From assembly GCF_011764545.1 (NCBI RefSeq), contig NZ_AP022870.1, forward strand, positions 310,001 through 374,000: DNA of 64,000 nt, written 5' to 3'. Source of the stretch: Phytohabitans flavus. Its GTDB lineage: Bacteria; Actinomycetota; Actinomycetes; Mycobacteriales; Micromonosporaceae. Every line of letters begins with the position of its first letter. Position 1 is the stretch's first letter. Shown here one piece after another: positions 37,179-46,753 of this stretch. A model generated the notes under the pieces. That model had not been told where the DNA came from. It did not search any database and saw nothing but the letters and a program-made list of their open reading frames with translations. Made by a program: the position numbers and the translations under genes.

Positions 37179-38613
37179 ATGCTGCTTCCTCGATCCGCGG
37201 GCGCCACTGTCCAAGATGGACACTTCGAGCTGGCCGAAGGGGTTGGCCTGAGCGGCCCGCCCGCGATCGCCGATCTGGTGCGTGAGCTGCTGCCGTTGCC
37301 CACTACGGACGGTGACGCCATCACCTTCCAGATCCGCGACGACCCCGCGCTCGGGGCCGAGGGATATCACCTTCTGGTCACCCCCAGTGGGGTAACCGCC
37401 ACCGCCGCCACCGAAGACGGTTTGCGCTGGGCGGTGCAGTCGCTGCTCCAGCTCATCCCGGACCGCGAGCCGCGGCGGCTGCCCTGCGTCGACGTTGTCG
37501 ACCGCCCCGTGTACCCGTGGCGTGGTTCACTCCTCGACGTGGCGCGCTGGTGCCATCCGATGCCGTTCATCTACCGGTACGTGGACCTGCTCGCCATGCA
37601 CAAGCTCAACACCCTGCACTTGCACCTCACCGACGACCAGGGGTGGCGCTTCGAGGTGCGGAAGTACCCTCGGCTCACCGAGATCGGCGGCTTCCGCCGC
37701 GAGTCGCCGGAAGGGCACGCGCGGGAGGGGCGCGAGGACGGTGTACCCCATGGGGTTTCTACACCCAGCGCGAGCTGAGCGACCTCGTCGCCTACGCCGC
37801 CCGCCGCGGCGTCCGGATCATGCCGGAGATCGACCTGCCCGGCCACACCCAGGCGGCTATCTCCGCCTACCCCGAGCTGGGAAACGTGCCCTCGCGGCAG
37901 CACGAGACACGCACCACCTGGGGCATCTCCAGCCACATCCTCAACCTCTCCGACACCACGATCTCGTTCGTGCTCGACGTGCTGGACGAGGTGGTGGACG
38001 TGTTCCCGTTCGAGTTTGTGCACATCGGCGGAGACGAGGTCCCCGTCGAGGAGTGGCGGGCCAGCGCCGACGAGTTGGCCCGGGCCGCGGCGCTGGGGCT
38101 GGACGACGTGCGCGAGTTGCAGGGGTGGTTCGCCGGGCGGCTCGCGGAGCACCTGGCCGCGCGGGGCGCAAGGTGGGCATCTGGGACGAGCTCGTCGACC
38201 GCGCGGCGCCGGCCGGCGCCACGGTCTTCGCGTGGCAGGCGGAGCGCCGGGTACGGGTCGCGCTGGACGCCGGCCACCCGGTGATCGCCGCGCCGCAGAG
38301 CCACACGTACTTCGACTGGGCCGAGACGGTGGAGGACCCGGACGAGCCGCTCGCGATCAACGGCCCGCTTCCGCTGGAGAAGGTGTACGGCTACCGCCCC
38401 GACGACGGCGTGATCGGCGTGCAGGGGCAGCTGTGGTGCGAGTACCTGCCAACGACCGACCTCGTCGAGTGGCGGGCGTTCCCGCGGCTTTCGGCGCTCG
38501 CCGAGCTGGGGTGGACCGGGCCGGGTGGCGACTTCGGCGAGTTCCGGCAGCGGCTAACCGGCCACCTCGGTCGATTGGACCGCCTCGGGGTCCGGTACCG
38601 CCCGCTGAGCTGA
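37179..38613 (+). CDS. GH20 beta-N-acetylhexosaminidase, two frameshifts
   Basis: Cleaves terminal GlcNAc/GalNAc from chitin oligomers or glycans. ATG 37179. The N-terminal GH20b-type domain (about 1-100) is followed by the catalytic barrel: YPWRGSLLDVARWCHPM, LHLHLTDDQGWR and FEFVHIGGDEVP, where the Asp-Glu pair is the catalytic dyad of the family. The frame drops by one at about 37740-37746 and at about 38168-38172. The last part ends ALAELGWTGPGGD. About 478 aa. No signal peptide is seen, so it may act inside the cell on imported sugars. Confidence 0.9.
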
Positions 38614-39233
38614 GGGCTGCGGGGCCGGGCGTGGCGGCACGGTGAAGAGCGGGATGAACGCGTGCGCGAGTGGGCCGATCGCCACCGCGTAGAGCACCGT
38701 GCCCACGCCGACCGTGCCGCCGAGCAGCCAGCCCACCGCCAGCACAGTCACCTCGATGACCGTGCGCACCAGGCGGATCGAAAACCTCGGCTTCCGCGCC
38801 ACGAAACCGGTCATCAGCCCGTCCCGTGGGCCGGGCCGAGGCGGGCGCCGATGTAGAGGCCGGTGGCGACGCCGTTCAGCACGACGCCGGCGACCAGGTA
38901 CGTGATCCGGAGCGCCATCGGCCCGGCGGTGGGCAGCAGCATGAGTACGGCGTCCACCGCGAGGCCGACCACCACCACATTGGCCACCGTGCCGATGCCA
39001 GGGCGCTGGCGGAGCGGGATCCACAGCAGCAGCACGGCCGCGCCCACGAGGATCACGATCAGCCCGAAGCGTAAGCCGGTGACCTCGGATAACCCCTGGT
39101 GGAACACGTCCCACGGGTCGAGGCCGAGCCGCGACTCGATCATCAGGGCCATGCTCGCGCCGTACAGCGCGAGGCCGGTGAAGAGCTGCGTCAGCCGTCG
39201 AGTGGCCCGCTCGATCACGATCATGATGTCCAC
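38554..39233 (-). CDS. YczE/YitT-type membrane protein, frameshifted
   Basis: About 226 aa. MDIMIVIERATRRLTQLFTG begins a protein with five or so membrane helices. GLGLDPWDVFHQGLSE-like sequence (ESRLGLDPWDVFHQGLSEVTG) is the family hallmark. The frame shifts at about 38822-38828; the second part starts DGLMTGFVARKPRFSIRL and ends in a Pro-rich tail. The tail overlaps the GH20 3' end by 60 bp. It is divergent from a MocR-type regulator gene, the known YczE-YczR arrangement. Confidence 0.8.
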
Positions 39234-39242
39234 TCTCGTGCC

Positions 39243-39271
39243 AGATTGGTATTCTCTCCAACGGCCAATCT
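39243..39271. promoter_or_regulatory. Putative MocR/YczR operator in the yczE-yczR spacer
   Basis: AGATTGG (39243-39249) and CCAATCT (39265-39271) form a perfect 7-bp inverted pair; nested inside is TTGG-N8-CCAA (39246-39261). It lies in the 50-bp region between the divergent membrane protein and regulator genes. Members of the MocR family bind such repeats next to their own genes. The dyad is seen; the binding is inference. Confidence 0.5.
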
Positions 39272-39283
39272 AGGGAGGGTGGC

Positions 39284-40734
39284 ATGACCAGCACCGTCAG
39301 AGGCAGCCAGCTCGCTCGCCTGCTCGGCCACTGGCACGCGCTGCCGGGCCGCCGGCGCAACCCCGACTACGCCGCGCTCGCGGGCGCCATCCGGGGGTTG
39401 CTCGCCGACGGGCGGCTGCCATTGGGGTACGGCTCGCGGCCGAGCGGGAGCTAGCCGAGGCGCTCAAGGTGAGCCGCACCACCGTGACGGCCGCGTACCG
39501 CGAGCTGCGCGAGTCGGGCCACCTTACGAGCCGGCGGGGCGCGGGCAGCTGGACGACCCTCCCCGGCGGTCACCGGGTGGCCAGCTCGGGACTGTGGACC
39601 CCGCAGGACGACCTCGACATGATCGACCTCGGGTGCGCCGCACTCGCCGCCCCGCCCGAGCTGATGCCGGCCGCCGCGGCCGCCGCGCAGGGCCTCCAGC
39701 GGTACGTGTCGGGCGCCGGCTACCACCCGACCGGCATCATCGAGCTGCGCGAGGCGGTGGCACAGGGGTACACCGACCGTGGCCTCACTACCAGCCCCGA
39801 CCAGATCATGGTGACCAGCGGTACCCAGCACGCGCTCGACCTTGTGCTGCGGCTGATGGCACCGCCCGGCGCACCCGTACTCCTGGAGTCGCCGACCTAT
39901 CCCAACGCGCTGGCCGCGCTCTCCGCACGGCGCGCGCGGATCGCCACCCACGGCCTGGACAACGACGAGGGTGGGACACCGACCTGCTGCTGGACGGGCT
40001 GCGGCAGACACGGCCGCGACTGGCGTACCTGATCCCGGAGTTCCAGAATCCCACCGGCCACCTCATGCCGGCCGCGCTGCGCGAACGGGTCGTGGCGGCA
40101 GCGCACGCCGCCGGCACCGACCTGGTCATCGACGAGTCCTTTGTGGACCTCCCGCTGGACGGCACCGAGATGCCGCCGCCGGTGGCCTGTTACGACCGCC
40201 ACTCGCGGGTGGTGTCGATCGGCGGGATGAGCAAGCCGTACTGGGGCGGCCTGCGCATCGGCTGGGTGCGCGCCTCGGCCCCACTGGTGCAGCGGCTGGC
40301 CGCGCTGCGGGTCGGCGTCGACATGGCCAGCCCGGTGCTCGACCAGCTCGTGGCCGTGCAGCTGCTCGACCGCGCGGACACGATCGTGCCCGAGCGCCGC
40401 CGCCAGCTCGCCGAGCAGCGCGACGCACTCGTCGCGGCGCTGGAGCGCGAGCTGCCCGAGTGGGGATCCGCGTGCCACGCGGCGGCGTGACACTGTGGGC
40501 CGAGCTGGACGGCCCGGTGTCGAGCGCACTGTCCCGCGCGGCCGAGGAGGTCGGCGTGCGGCTGGCGCCAGGCCCGCGCTTCGGGGTCGACGGCACGCTG
40601 GAGCGCTTCGTCCGCCTGCCATTCACGCTGCCAGCCTCCGACCTGGAGGACGCGGTGAAGCGACTGGCCGCCGTCCGCTACGACCTAGACCGCACCCGCC
40701 GCCCCAGTGGCGCGAGCCCGCCATCCTCACCTGA
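39284..40734 (+). CDS. MocR-family regulator (YczR-like: GntR DNA-binding plus aminotransferase domain), four frameshifts
   Basis: ATG 39284 after GGGAGGGTGGC. A winged-helix domain (NPDYAALAGAIRGLLADGRLP, then AAERELAEALKVSRTTVTAAY) is fused to a class I aminotransferase-like domain: GYHPTGIIELREAVAQGY, MVTSGTQHALDLVL, LIPEFQNPTGHLMP and the PLP-lysine region SIGGMSKPYWGGLRIGW. The frame drops by one at about 39428, 39972, 40463 and near 40700; the last restores a stop at 40732-40734. About 483 aa. The same sign at every break argues for sequence error over decay, but four breaks in one accessory gene leave room for a true pseudogene. Confidence 0.8.
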
Positions 40735-40764
40735 CCCCGGCCCACCCCTCCAAGACGAAGATTC

Positions 40765-40830
40765 GAGCTACCGCGACGCCCGCGGTGGTCCGGACCGCGG
40801 TCCGGACCAGCGCGGACATCGCGGTAGCTC
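40765..40830. repeat. Collapsed copy C of the inverted-repeat element (66-bp hairpin)
   Basis: GAGCTACCGCGACGCCCGCG begins one arm; the other arm, ending GCGGTAGCTC, pairs with it with few mismatches and almost no loop. This is only the terminal sequence of copies A and B, joined directly. It lies between two convergent genes (MocR-type and fatty-acyl-CoA synthetase), where the hairpin could act as a bidirectional terminator. Confidence 0.75.
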
Positions 40831-40885
40831 AGATTATTTGATGGGGGCGAACCCGGAAGCCGGATTCGCCCCTCGAACGCGTGGG

Positions 40886-42712
40886 TTAGATCTCGGCGAG
40901 CGCGCCCTCGTACATGCTCTCGATCTCGCCGGCGAAGTTGGCCTCCACCATGCGGCGCTTGATCTTCATGGAGGGCGTCATCTCGCCGTCCTCGATCGTC
41001 AGGTCGCGGTGCAGGATCGTGAACTTCTTGATGGTCTCCCAGCGGTTGAGCTTGGTGTTCAGTTGCTCGACGTAGCCGGCCACCATCGCCTGGGCCTCGG
41101 CGGAGGCGGCGATCTCACCGTATGGCCGGCCGGCCAGCGGCGTGCCGGCTGCCCACCCCACGATCGCGTCGGGGTCGAGCGTGACGAGCATCGTGCAGTA
41201 GTTGCGGCCCTGCGTGATCACGACCACCTGCGAGGTGTACGGGCACAGCGCCTTGAACATGCCCTCGATGTGGGACGGCGCGATGTACTTGCCGCCGGAG
41301 GTCTTGACCAGGTCCTTCTTGCGGTCGGTGATGCGCAGAAAGCCGTCCGCGTCGAGTTCGCCGATGTCGCCGGTGCGGAAGAACCGGTCCTCGGTGAACG
41401 CCGCCGCCGTCTCCTCGGGCAGGTTGTGGTAGCCGCGCATGACCGGCTTGCCGCGGAGCAGCACCTCGCCGTCCTCGGCGATCTTGCATTCGAGGTCGCC
41501 CAGCGCCGGACCGCACGTGCCGATCTTGACCCGCTCGCGCCGGTTGACGAAGTTGCCCGCGCTCGTCTCGGTCAGCCCGTACCCCTCGCCGATCGGCAGC
41601 CCCGCCGCGGCGAAGAACTCGGCGATCGGCACCGACAGCGGCGCGGCGCCGGAGACGAGCTTGTGGATGCGGCCGCCCAGCCGGGCCTGGAGCTTGCTGA
41701 AGACGAGCCTGTTGGCGACGCCGTACCTGGTCGCGAGCCCGAACGGCACCGGCTTGCCGGCCTGCTCCAGCGCCACCTTCTGCTTGCCGGTGCGCACCGC
41801 CCACGAGAAGATCTTCGCCTTCATGCCGCCCGCGTCCTGGGCCGACGACACCGCACGGTTGTACACCTTTTCGAAGATGCGCGGCGCCCCACACATCAGC
41901 GTTGGCTTGATCACCGAGAGGTTGTCGACGAGCTTGTCGAGCCGCCCGTCCACGTACGTGGGCATGCCGACGTGGATGATCCCGCTGATCAGCGTCTTGC
42001 CGAACGAGTGGGAGAGGGGCAGCCACAGGTACTGGAGGTCGTGCGGCTCCATCAGCCCCGGTCCGGCCTGCGCCACCGCCTGCCAGCACCACCCGCCGTG
42101 CAGCAGCTCGACACCCTTGGGGCGGCCGGTGGTGCCCGACGTGTAGATCAGCGTCGCGAGGTGGTCGTGGGTGATGCCCTCGGTGACCTTCTCGATCAGG
42201 TCGGGCTCGCTCGCCAGCCGCTCCGCGCCCGCGGCCTCCAGGTCGGCGAGCGTGGTCTGCGGCGGCGAGGCGGCGGGGTCGGCCGTGCCGTCGATGAGCA
42301 CGACGTGCTTCACGTCCGACAGGCTGGCACCGGCGAGCTTGCCCGCCTGGGTGGCGTTTTCGGCGATGACGACGATCGAGCCCGAGTCGCCGATGATGTA
42401 CGCGACGTCCTCCGGCTCCGTCGTCGGGTACACGGTGGTCGTCGCGCCGCCCGCGCACATGATGCCGAGGTCCGCGAGGATCCACTCCAGCCGCGTGTTG
42501 CAGATGATCGCGACGCGGTCCTCGACGCCGACGCCGAGCCCGACGAGGCCGGCCGCGATCGCCTTGGACCGGCGACCGATCTCCGACCACTTCAGCCACA
42601 CCGGCCCGGAGTCGTCCGGTGCCGGGTGGGCGAGCGCGTCGCGGTCGGGGGTGGCCGCGACACGCTTCAGGAACATGTCCGGTATGGATCGGTATGGAAT
42701 CTCAAGAGACAT
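40886..42712 (-). CDS. Long-chain acyl-CoA synthetase (AMP-binding, FadD15-like)
   Basis: 608 aa. Activates fatty acids to acyl-CoA through an acyl-adenylate. ATG at 42712 (MSLEIPYRSIPDMFLKRVAA). The ATP/AMP signature TLIYTSGTTGRPKGVELLHGG lies near residues 185-205. GYGLTETSAG, FFRTGDIGELDADGFLRITDRKKDL and the late lysine region TPSMKIKRRMV complete the ANL fold. Length and the segment LPLSHSFGKTL fit long-chain FadD15-type enzymes. The substrate chain length is not certain. No fatty-acid genes lie beside it. Confidence 0.9.
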   Translation of the reverse strand: MSLEIPYRSIPDMFLKRVAATPDRDALAHPAPDDSGPVWLKWSEIGRRSKAIAAGLVGLGVGVEDRVAIICNTRLEWILADLGIMCAGGATTTVYPTTEPEDVAYIIGDSGSIVVIAENATQAGKLAGASLSDVKHVVLIDGTADPAASPPQTTLADLEAAGAERLASEPDLIEKVTEGITHDHLATLIYTSGTTGRPKGVELLHGGWCWQAVAQAGPGLMEPHDLQYLWLPLSHSFGKTLISGIIHVGMPTYVDGRLDKLVDNLSVIKPTLMCGAPRIFEKVYNRAVSSAQDAGGMKAKIFSWAVRTGKQKVALEQAGKPVPFGLATRYGVANRLVFSKLQARLGGRIHKLVSGAAPLSVPIAEFFAAAGLPIGEGYGLTETSAGNFVNRRERVKIGTCGPALGDLECKIAEDGEVLLRGKPVMRGYHNLPEETAAAFTEDRFFRTGDIGELDADGFLRITDRKKDLVKTSGGKYIAPSHIEGMFKALCPYTSQVVVITQGRNYCTMLVTLDPDAIVGWAAGTPLAGRPYGEIAASAEAQAMVAGYVEQLNTKLNRWETIKKFTILHRDLTIEDGEMTPSMKIKRRMVEANFAGEIESMYEGALAEI

Positions 42713-42864
42713 AGCGGGGGCCGCCTCACAGGTCTACGACGTGATCGCCGTCACGTTAAGGTAGTGTGACCAAAGGGTATTGACGCCCCGCCGTATCGCC
42801 AAGTCCCGCACAGCGGTGTCGGCCACATCCGGGCGGGACGCGGCCGACACTTCGCTACGCGGGA

Positions 42865-43428
42865 TCAGTCGTCGTAACCGCCGCGCCCCTTGCCGCCGCG
42901 GTCGTCGTCGCCCCCGTGCCCGCTGCTACCACTGCCGCTGCGGTCGTCGTCGCGGTCGTACTTGACGATGCCGCCGGTCTCGCGGTCGACGTAGACCTTG
43001 TACTCCACGCCGCCCTTCACGATCTCGATTTTCCAGGCCGGCCGGCCGTGCTCCCACTCCCGCTCGGTGTCGACCACCGTGCCACCACCGGTCTTGCCGA
43101 GCGCGATGTCGATCGCCCGGTCCCGGCTGACCGCGTCGGCGGCGGGCGCCTTCGAGGTCGGGTCGTCCGACGGCGGCGTGCTGTTGTCGTCACCCGGCGG
43201 CGTCGAGCTGTCCTCGGACGGCGTGCTGTCGTCCGAAGGCGTGGTGAAGTCGTCGGACGGCGTGGTGAAGTCGTCCGACGGTGTGCTGTCGTCCGACGGC
43301 GTCGACGAGACCGCCACACCGAGCCGGTCGTTAGAGCCACCCGTGAACGCCGCCGCGGCCGCTCCGGTCGCGATGACCCCCACGGCGGCCGCTCCGGCGA
43401 CCATTACCAGCAATGACTTGCGTGCCAT
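42865..43428 (-). CDS. Secreted PepSY-domain protein
   Basis: 187 aa from ATG 43428, with GGAGGTG just upstream on the minus strand. A signal peptide or anchor (MARKSLLVMVAGAAAVGVIATGAA) is followed by an acidic Ser/Thr/Pro/Asp linker with tandem TPSDD units (near 30-75). A single PepSY domain (SRDRAIDIALGKTGGGTVVDT ... KVYVDRETGGIVKYDRDDD) precedes a Gly/Asp-rich end. PepSY proteins often modulate peptidases or sensor kinases. The gene is downstream of a kinase and response regulator on the same strand, so it may be a target or a modulator. Confidence 0.8.
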   Translation of the reverse strand: MARKSLLVMVAGAAAVGVIATGAAAAAFTGGSNDRLGVAVSSTPSDDSTPSDDFTTPSDDFTTPSDDSTPSEDSSTPPGDDNSTPPSDDPTSKAPAADAVSRDRAIDIALGKTGGGTVVDTEREWEHGRPAWKIEIVKGGVEYKVYVDRETGGIVKYDRDDDRSGSGSSGHGGDDDRGGKGRGGYDD

Positions 43429-43520
43429 GACGCACCTCCTTGACATGGAGGTTCGCGCGGCGCTGGCTAGGGGCGCGCTGTGCGAATGCTAAGGCCGCGC
43501 TAAGAGCGCCGGCGGAGCCG

Positions 43521-44750
43521 TCACCGGAGTTTCAGGGTGACCACCGCGCCGCCGGCCGGGGCGGCCGACAGCACGAGGGCGCGGCCGGCGCGGCGGGCGA
43601 TGTCCAGGCCGAGGCCGGTGGAGCCGGCGCTGCTCTCGCCGCGTTCGCCGGCGCCTTCCGGGAGGCCGGGACCCTCGTCTGCGACCGTCAGTACGCCGTC
43701 GGCGGTCAGGCTCACCGCGAACGGGGTCCCGTCCGGCGTATGCGCGAAAACGTTGCCGAGCAAGGCGTCCACCGCCGCCGCCAGGTCCTCGGCCGCCACC
43801 GGGACCGGGAGCGGGCCGGGGACCAGGTCCAGCCTGACCGCGCGGCCGGTGTCCTCCGCCAGCACCGACCAGAACGCCACCCGGTCGCGTACCACGGCGG
43901 CGGCGTCGCACTCGGCGAGGAACGGTGCGGGCGCGGCGCGGCGGGCGGCGCGGATGAGGCCGCTCACCGCGCGTTCCACCGCGTCGACCCCGGATGTCAC
44001 GCGCGCGGCCTCGGCGGGATCGGCGAGGGCCTCGGCCTCCAGGCGGAGCGCGGTCAGCGGGGTGCGCAGGCGATGGGAGAGGTCGGCCACCTGCTCGCGT
44101 TCCTCGCGCAGCAGGTCCTGGATGCGGCCGGCCAGGTGGTTGAGGGCGCCGGCCACGTCGCGGAGCTCGGCCGGGCCGGCGGGGGTGGCGCGGGCGTCGA
44201 GCTCGGCGCCGGCCAGGCGATGGGACACTGTGGACAGTTCGGTGATGGCGGCGACGAGCGAGCGGGCGAGGCGGTCGGCGACGAAGAGGCCGACCAGCAC
44301 CAGCGCCACGCCCAGCGCGGCCAGCACCAGCCAGGCACGGGTGACGCCCCGGGTGAGCTCCTCGGCCGGCACGAACGTGCGCAGTACCACCGTGCCGTCC
44401 GGCCGGCCCTGCACGCCCACCACGATCTCGCGGCCGCCGTCGGCCTCCGCGGTCAGGCTGCGGCCCCGGGCGGCCAGCTCCACAGCGGGGGTACGGGGTG
44501 CCGGTGCGCCAACCGGTGGGCCGTCGGGCGGGTACACGGTGACCGGGCGGCTGGCACCGGACGCGAGCGCGGCCAGGTCGGCCGTGTCGGTAGTGGCGGC
44601 CAGCGGCACCAAACCTTGCAGCTCGCCGGTGGCGGTGACCACCGCGCGGTCCTCGGCGACGGCGCGGATGAGCACGGCGAGCGGTACGAGGAACGCGACA
44701 AGCACCAGGCACGCCGTCGCGGTGACGAGCAGCGCCAGCCGCTGCCTCAT
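43521..44750 (-). CDS. Sensor histidine kinase
   Basis: 409 aa from ATG 44750, overlapping the regulator stop (ATGA). Two membrane helices (about 5-30 and 140-162) frame an extracytoplasmic sensor region. A HAMP region follows (about 163-215). The H-box is QVADLSHRLRTPLTALRLE with the phospho-acceptor His near residue 228. The ATPase domain has ALLGNVFAHTPDG (N-box), DEGPGLPEG (G1) and GSTGLGLDIARR (G2). Typical actinobacterial class I kinase; signal unknown. Confidence 0.92.
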   Translation of the reverse strand: MRQRLALLVTATACLVLVAFLVPLAVLIRAVAEDRAVVTATGELQGLVPLAATTDTADLAALASGASRPVTVYPPDGPPVGAPAPRTPAVELAARGRSLTAEADGGREIVVGVQGRPDGTVVLRTFVPAEELTRGVTRAWLVLAALGVALVLVGLFVADRLARSLVAAITELSTVSHRLAGAELDARATPAGPAELRDVAGALNHLAGRIQDLLREEREQVADLSHRLRTPLTALRLEAEALADPAEAARVTSGVDAVERAVSGLIRAARRAAPAPFLAECDAAAVVRDRVAFWSVLAEDTGRAVRLDLVPGPLPVPVAAEDLAAAVDALLGNVFAHTPDGTPFAVSLTADGVLTVADEGPGLPEGAGERGESSAGSTGLGLDIARRAGRALVLSAAPAGGAVVTLKLR

Positions 44751-45439
44751 GAGGTGCCCGTGGCCGGGGCCGAGAGCCGCACCCCGACACCGCGGACCGT
44801 GTGCAGGTAGCGGGGCTCCTGCGCGGTCTCGCCGAGCTTGCGGCGCAGCCACGACAGGTGTACGTCGACGGTCTTGTCCGCCCCGCCGTACGGCACCTGC
44901 CACACCTCGGTCAACAGCTCGCGCTTCGTCACCACCTGCCCAGCGCGGGCCGCGAGGTGGTGCAGCAGGTCGAACTCGCGCGGGGTCAGGTCCAGAGCCG
45001 TCCCGCCCAGCGTGGCCTCCCGCGAGCGCGGGTCGACGCGCAGCTCGCCGACCACCACCGCGGACTCACCGGGGTCGCCGGCGCCGCGGCGCAGCACCGC
45101 GCGTACCCGGGCGTCGAGCTGGGCCGCCGTGAACGGCTTCACCACGTAGTCGTCGGCGCCCGCGTCCAAGCCGCGCACGATCTCCGCCTCGTCGTCGCGG
45201 GCGGTGGCGATGATGACGGGTACCGTGCTCACGCCGCGCAGCATCCGCAGCAGCTCCAGCCCGTCGAGGTCGGGCAGGCCGAGGTCGAGCACCACGAGGT
45301 CGGGGCGCTCCTTGAGCGCGGTCTGAAGCCCGTCCATCGCGGTGTGCGCGGCCGCCACCGCGTGCCCGCGCTCGCGCAGCGCCCGGATCAGCGGGGTACG
45401 GATCGCGAGGTCGTCCTCGACGAGCAGCAGGCGGGCCAC
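44747..45439 (-). CDS. OmpR-family response regulator
   Basis: 230 aa from GTG 45439 (MARLLLVEDDLAIRTPL); an upstream GTG at 45460 is open but has no ribosome site. The receiver has the acidic pair ED, the phospho-acceptor in DLVVLDLGLPDLDG, the conserved Thr in IIATAR and Lys in YVVKPFT. The winged-helix output (about 125-228) has LTPREFDLLHHLAARAGQ and VDVHLSWLRRKLGE. First gene of the pair with the kinase. Confidence 0.93.
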   Translation of the reverse strand: MARLLLVEDDLAIRTPLIRALRERGHAVAAAHTAMDGLQTALKERPDLVVLDLGLPDLDGLELLRMLRGVSTVPVIIATARDDEAEIVRGLDAGADDYVVKPFTAAQLDARVRAVLRRGAGDPGESAVVVGELRVDPRSREATLGGTALDLTPREFDLLHHLAARAGQVVTKRELLTEVWQVPYGGADKTVDVHLSWLRRKLGETAQEPRYLHTVRGVGVRLSAPATGTS

Positions 45440-45536
45440 AGAAGGCAACCTATCCCGCACCGGTACGCCACGGGATCCTCGTTAACCGTCCCTTAGGGTC
45501 GCCCGGCGCCCGCCTTAACGCGGGGAGGGCATAGTC

Positions 45537-46010
45537 GTGGACATGGGTAGCCGGACCGTGATCGCGATGGTGGGTTGGCTCGTCGCGGCCGCCGCCGCCA
45601 CGGTCGTCGGACTGGGTGCGGTGCGGGTGATCGGCGAGGGCATCACCGGTACGGCCGCGACGACCCTCACCCAGGAAGAGGTCGCCGAGGCCCTCGCCTC
45701 ACCGATCCCATCCCCGAGCGCGGCGGCCACCGCGAGCCTTCGCCCGAGCCCGGCGCCGACCACGAGCGGGCCGCCGCCCACCCCGCTCCGCCCGGCCGGC
45801 AGCACGATCACCGCGCACTGCGAGGGCGGCCAGGTCGAGCTCGACGGCGTCACGGCGCCGCTCGGCTACCAGATCGTCGAGTACGACCGAGGGCTCACCG
45901 ACGAGGCCGAGGTGCGGTTCGAACGCGGCGGCAAGGGGCACGGCAACGGCCGGCTCGAGGTGCATGTCACCTGCGTGGACGGCCGGCCGCGGGCCACCGT
46001 CGACGACTGA
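45537..46010 (+). CDS. Anchored extracytoplasmic protein, unknown function
   Basis: 157 aa from GTG 45537, with GGGGAGGG 7 nt upstream. One N-terminal membrane segment (about 7-30), a Ser/Pro/Thr-rich linker (about 52-85), then a compact domain with two cysteines (AHCEGGQVEL and VTCVDGRP) that could form a disulphide. Divergent from the two-component genes, so it may be part of their regulon. Not recognised. Confidence 0.65.
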   Translation: MDMGSRTVIAMVGWLVAAAAATVVGLGAVRVIGEGITGTAATTLTQEEVAEALASPIPSPSAAATASLRPSPAPTTSGPPPTPLRPAGSTITAHCEGGQVELDGVTAPLGYQIVEYDRGLTDEAEVRFERGGKGHGNGRLEVHVTCVDGRPRATVDD

Positions 46011-46018
46011 GCCAGGCG

Positions 46019-46648
46019 CTAGACGCCGAGCTTGGCCGTGCGCAGGAACGCGGTCAGCTCGGGCGACCCGTCCACCTGTACGCGCGCGGCCCGCTGCCGC
46101 CCGCTCAGGAAGATCGCCAGCTCGCCCGGCGCCCCCACCAGCCGAACCTGTTCACCGCCCAGGCCGGCCGTCGTCTCCCCGTACCCGGGAGCCTGGATGC
46201 GCACCGCGGCGCGCACGCGGCGCAACGCCAGCCTCGCGGTCCCCTTGGCCTGCCGCCACAGCGCCGCCTGCTGCGCGCGGGGCAGCTCGCGCGGCAGCCA
46301 CCCGGGCCGGCCCCGGCGGACGTCCTCGTGATGGACGAAGAACTCGACGGTGTTCGCCGCGGAGTCGGCGAGCCGGTTGCTCACCGGGCTCCACCAGGGC
46401 GCCGCGCGCACCATGCCGACAAGCTCCGGGTACGGCCGCGCCGCCAGCGACAGGCGCACCCGCTCGGAGTGGCCGCGCAGCGGGCCGAGCAGGATGCCGG
46501 CGGCCGCGTCCGGGCGGCGCTCCCGCATGACGAGGTGGGCGGCGAGGTCGCGGGCCGTCCACCCCTCGCACAGCGTCGGCGCGTCGGGCCCGACCGTGAG
46601 GAGCAGGTCGGCGAGGAGCTGCCGTTCACTCTGGGCGTACCGGGCCAT
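46019..46648 (-). CDS. TIGR03085-type maleylpyruvate isomerase/DinB-fold protein
   Basis: 209 aa from ATG 46648. MARYAQSERQLLADLLLTVG, then LCEGWTARDLAAHLVMRERRPDA and VEFFVHHEDVRRGRPGW match the TIGR03085 subfamily of the actinobacterial maleylpyruvate isomerase/mycothiol-dependent superfamily. The histidines in AAHLV and HHEDV are in the expected metal positions. Actual substrate unknown. Convergent with the preceding small gene with 8 nt between stops. Confidence 0.8.
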   Translation of the reverse strand: MARYAQSERQLLADLLLTVGPDAPTLCEGWTARDLAAHLVMRERRPDAAAGILLGPLRGHSERVRLSLAARPYPELVGMVRAAPWWSPVSNRLADSAANTVEFFVHHEDVRRGRPGWLPRELPRAQQAALWRQAKGTARLALRRVRAAVRIQAPGYGETTAGLGGEQVRLVGAPGELAIFLSGRQRAARVQVDGSPELTAFLRTAKLGV

Positions 46649-46753
46649 GGCCCAAGACGCTACCTGTGATGGCTGACACAGCGCATAAGCGGTCGCCACC
46701 AGGCGTTTCCTCCGGTAAGGATAGGGAGGACGAAAGAGGCTTACGGGGGAACG

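Noticed and set aside
39971..42769. 932-aa plus-strand frame that starts in the MocR gene and runs across the acyl-CoA synthetase locus
   Set aside because: Only its first part is the MocR C-terminus; the rest is antisense to a clear FadD gene. The read-through is a result of a missing base that hid the stop at 40734.
42750..42770. GTCAC...GTGAC dyad upstream of the acyl-CoA synthetase as a fatty-acid regulator site
   Set aside because: Only 5-bp arms with an 11-nt spacer; too weak to call without further copies.
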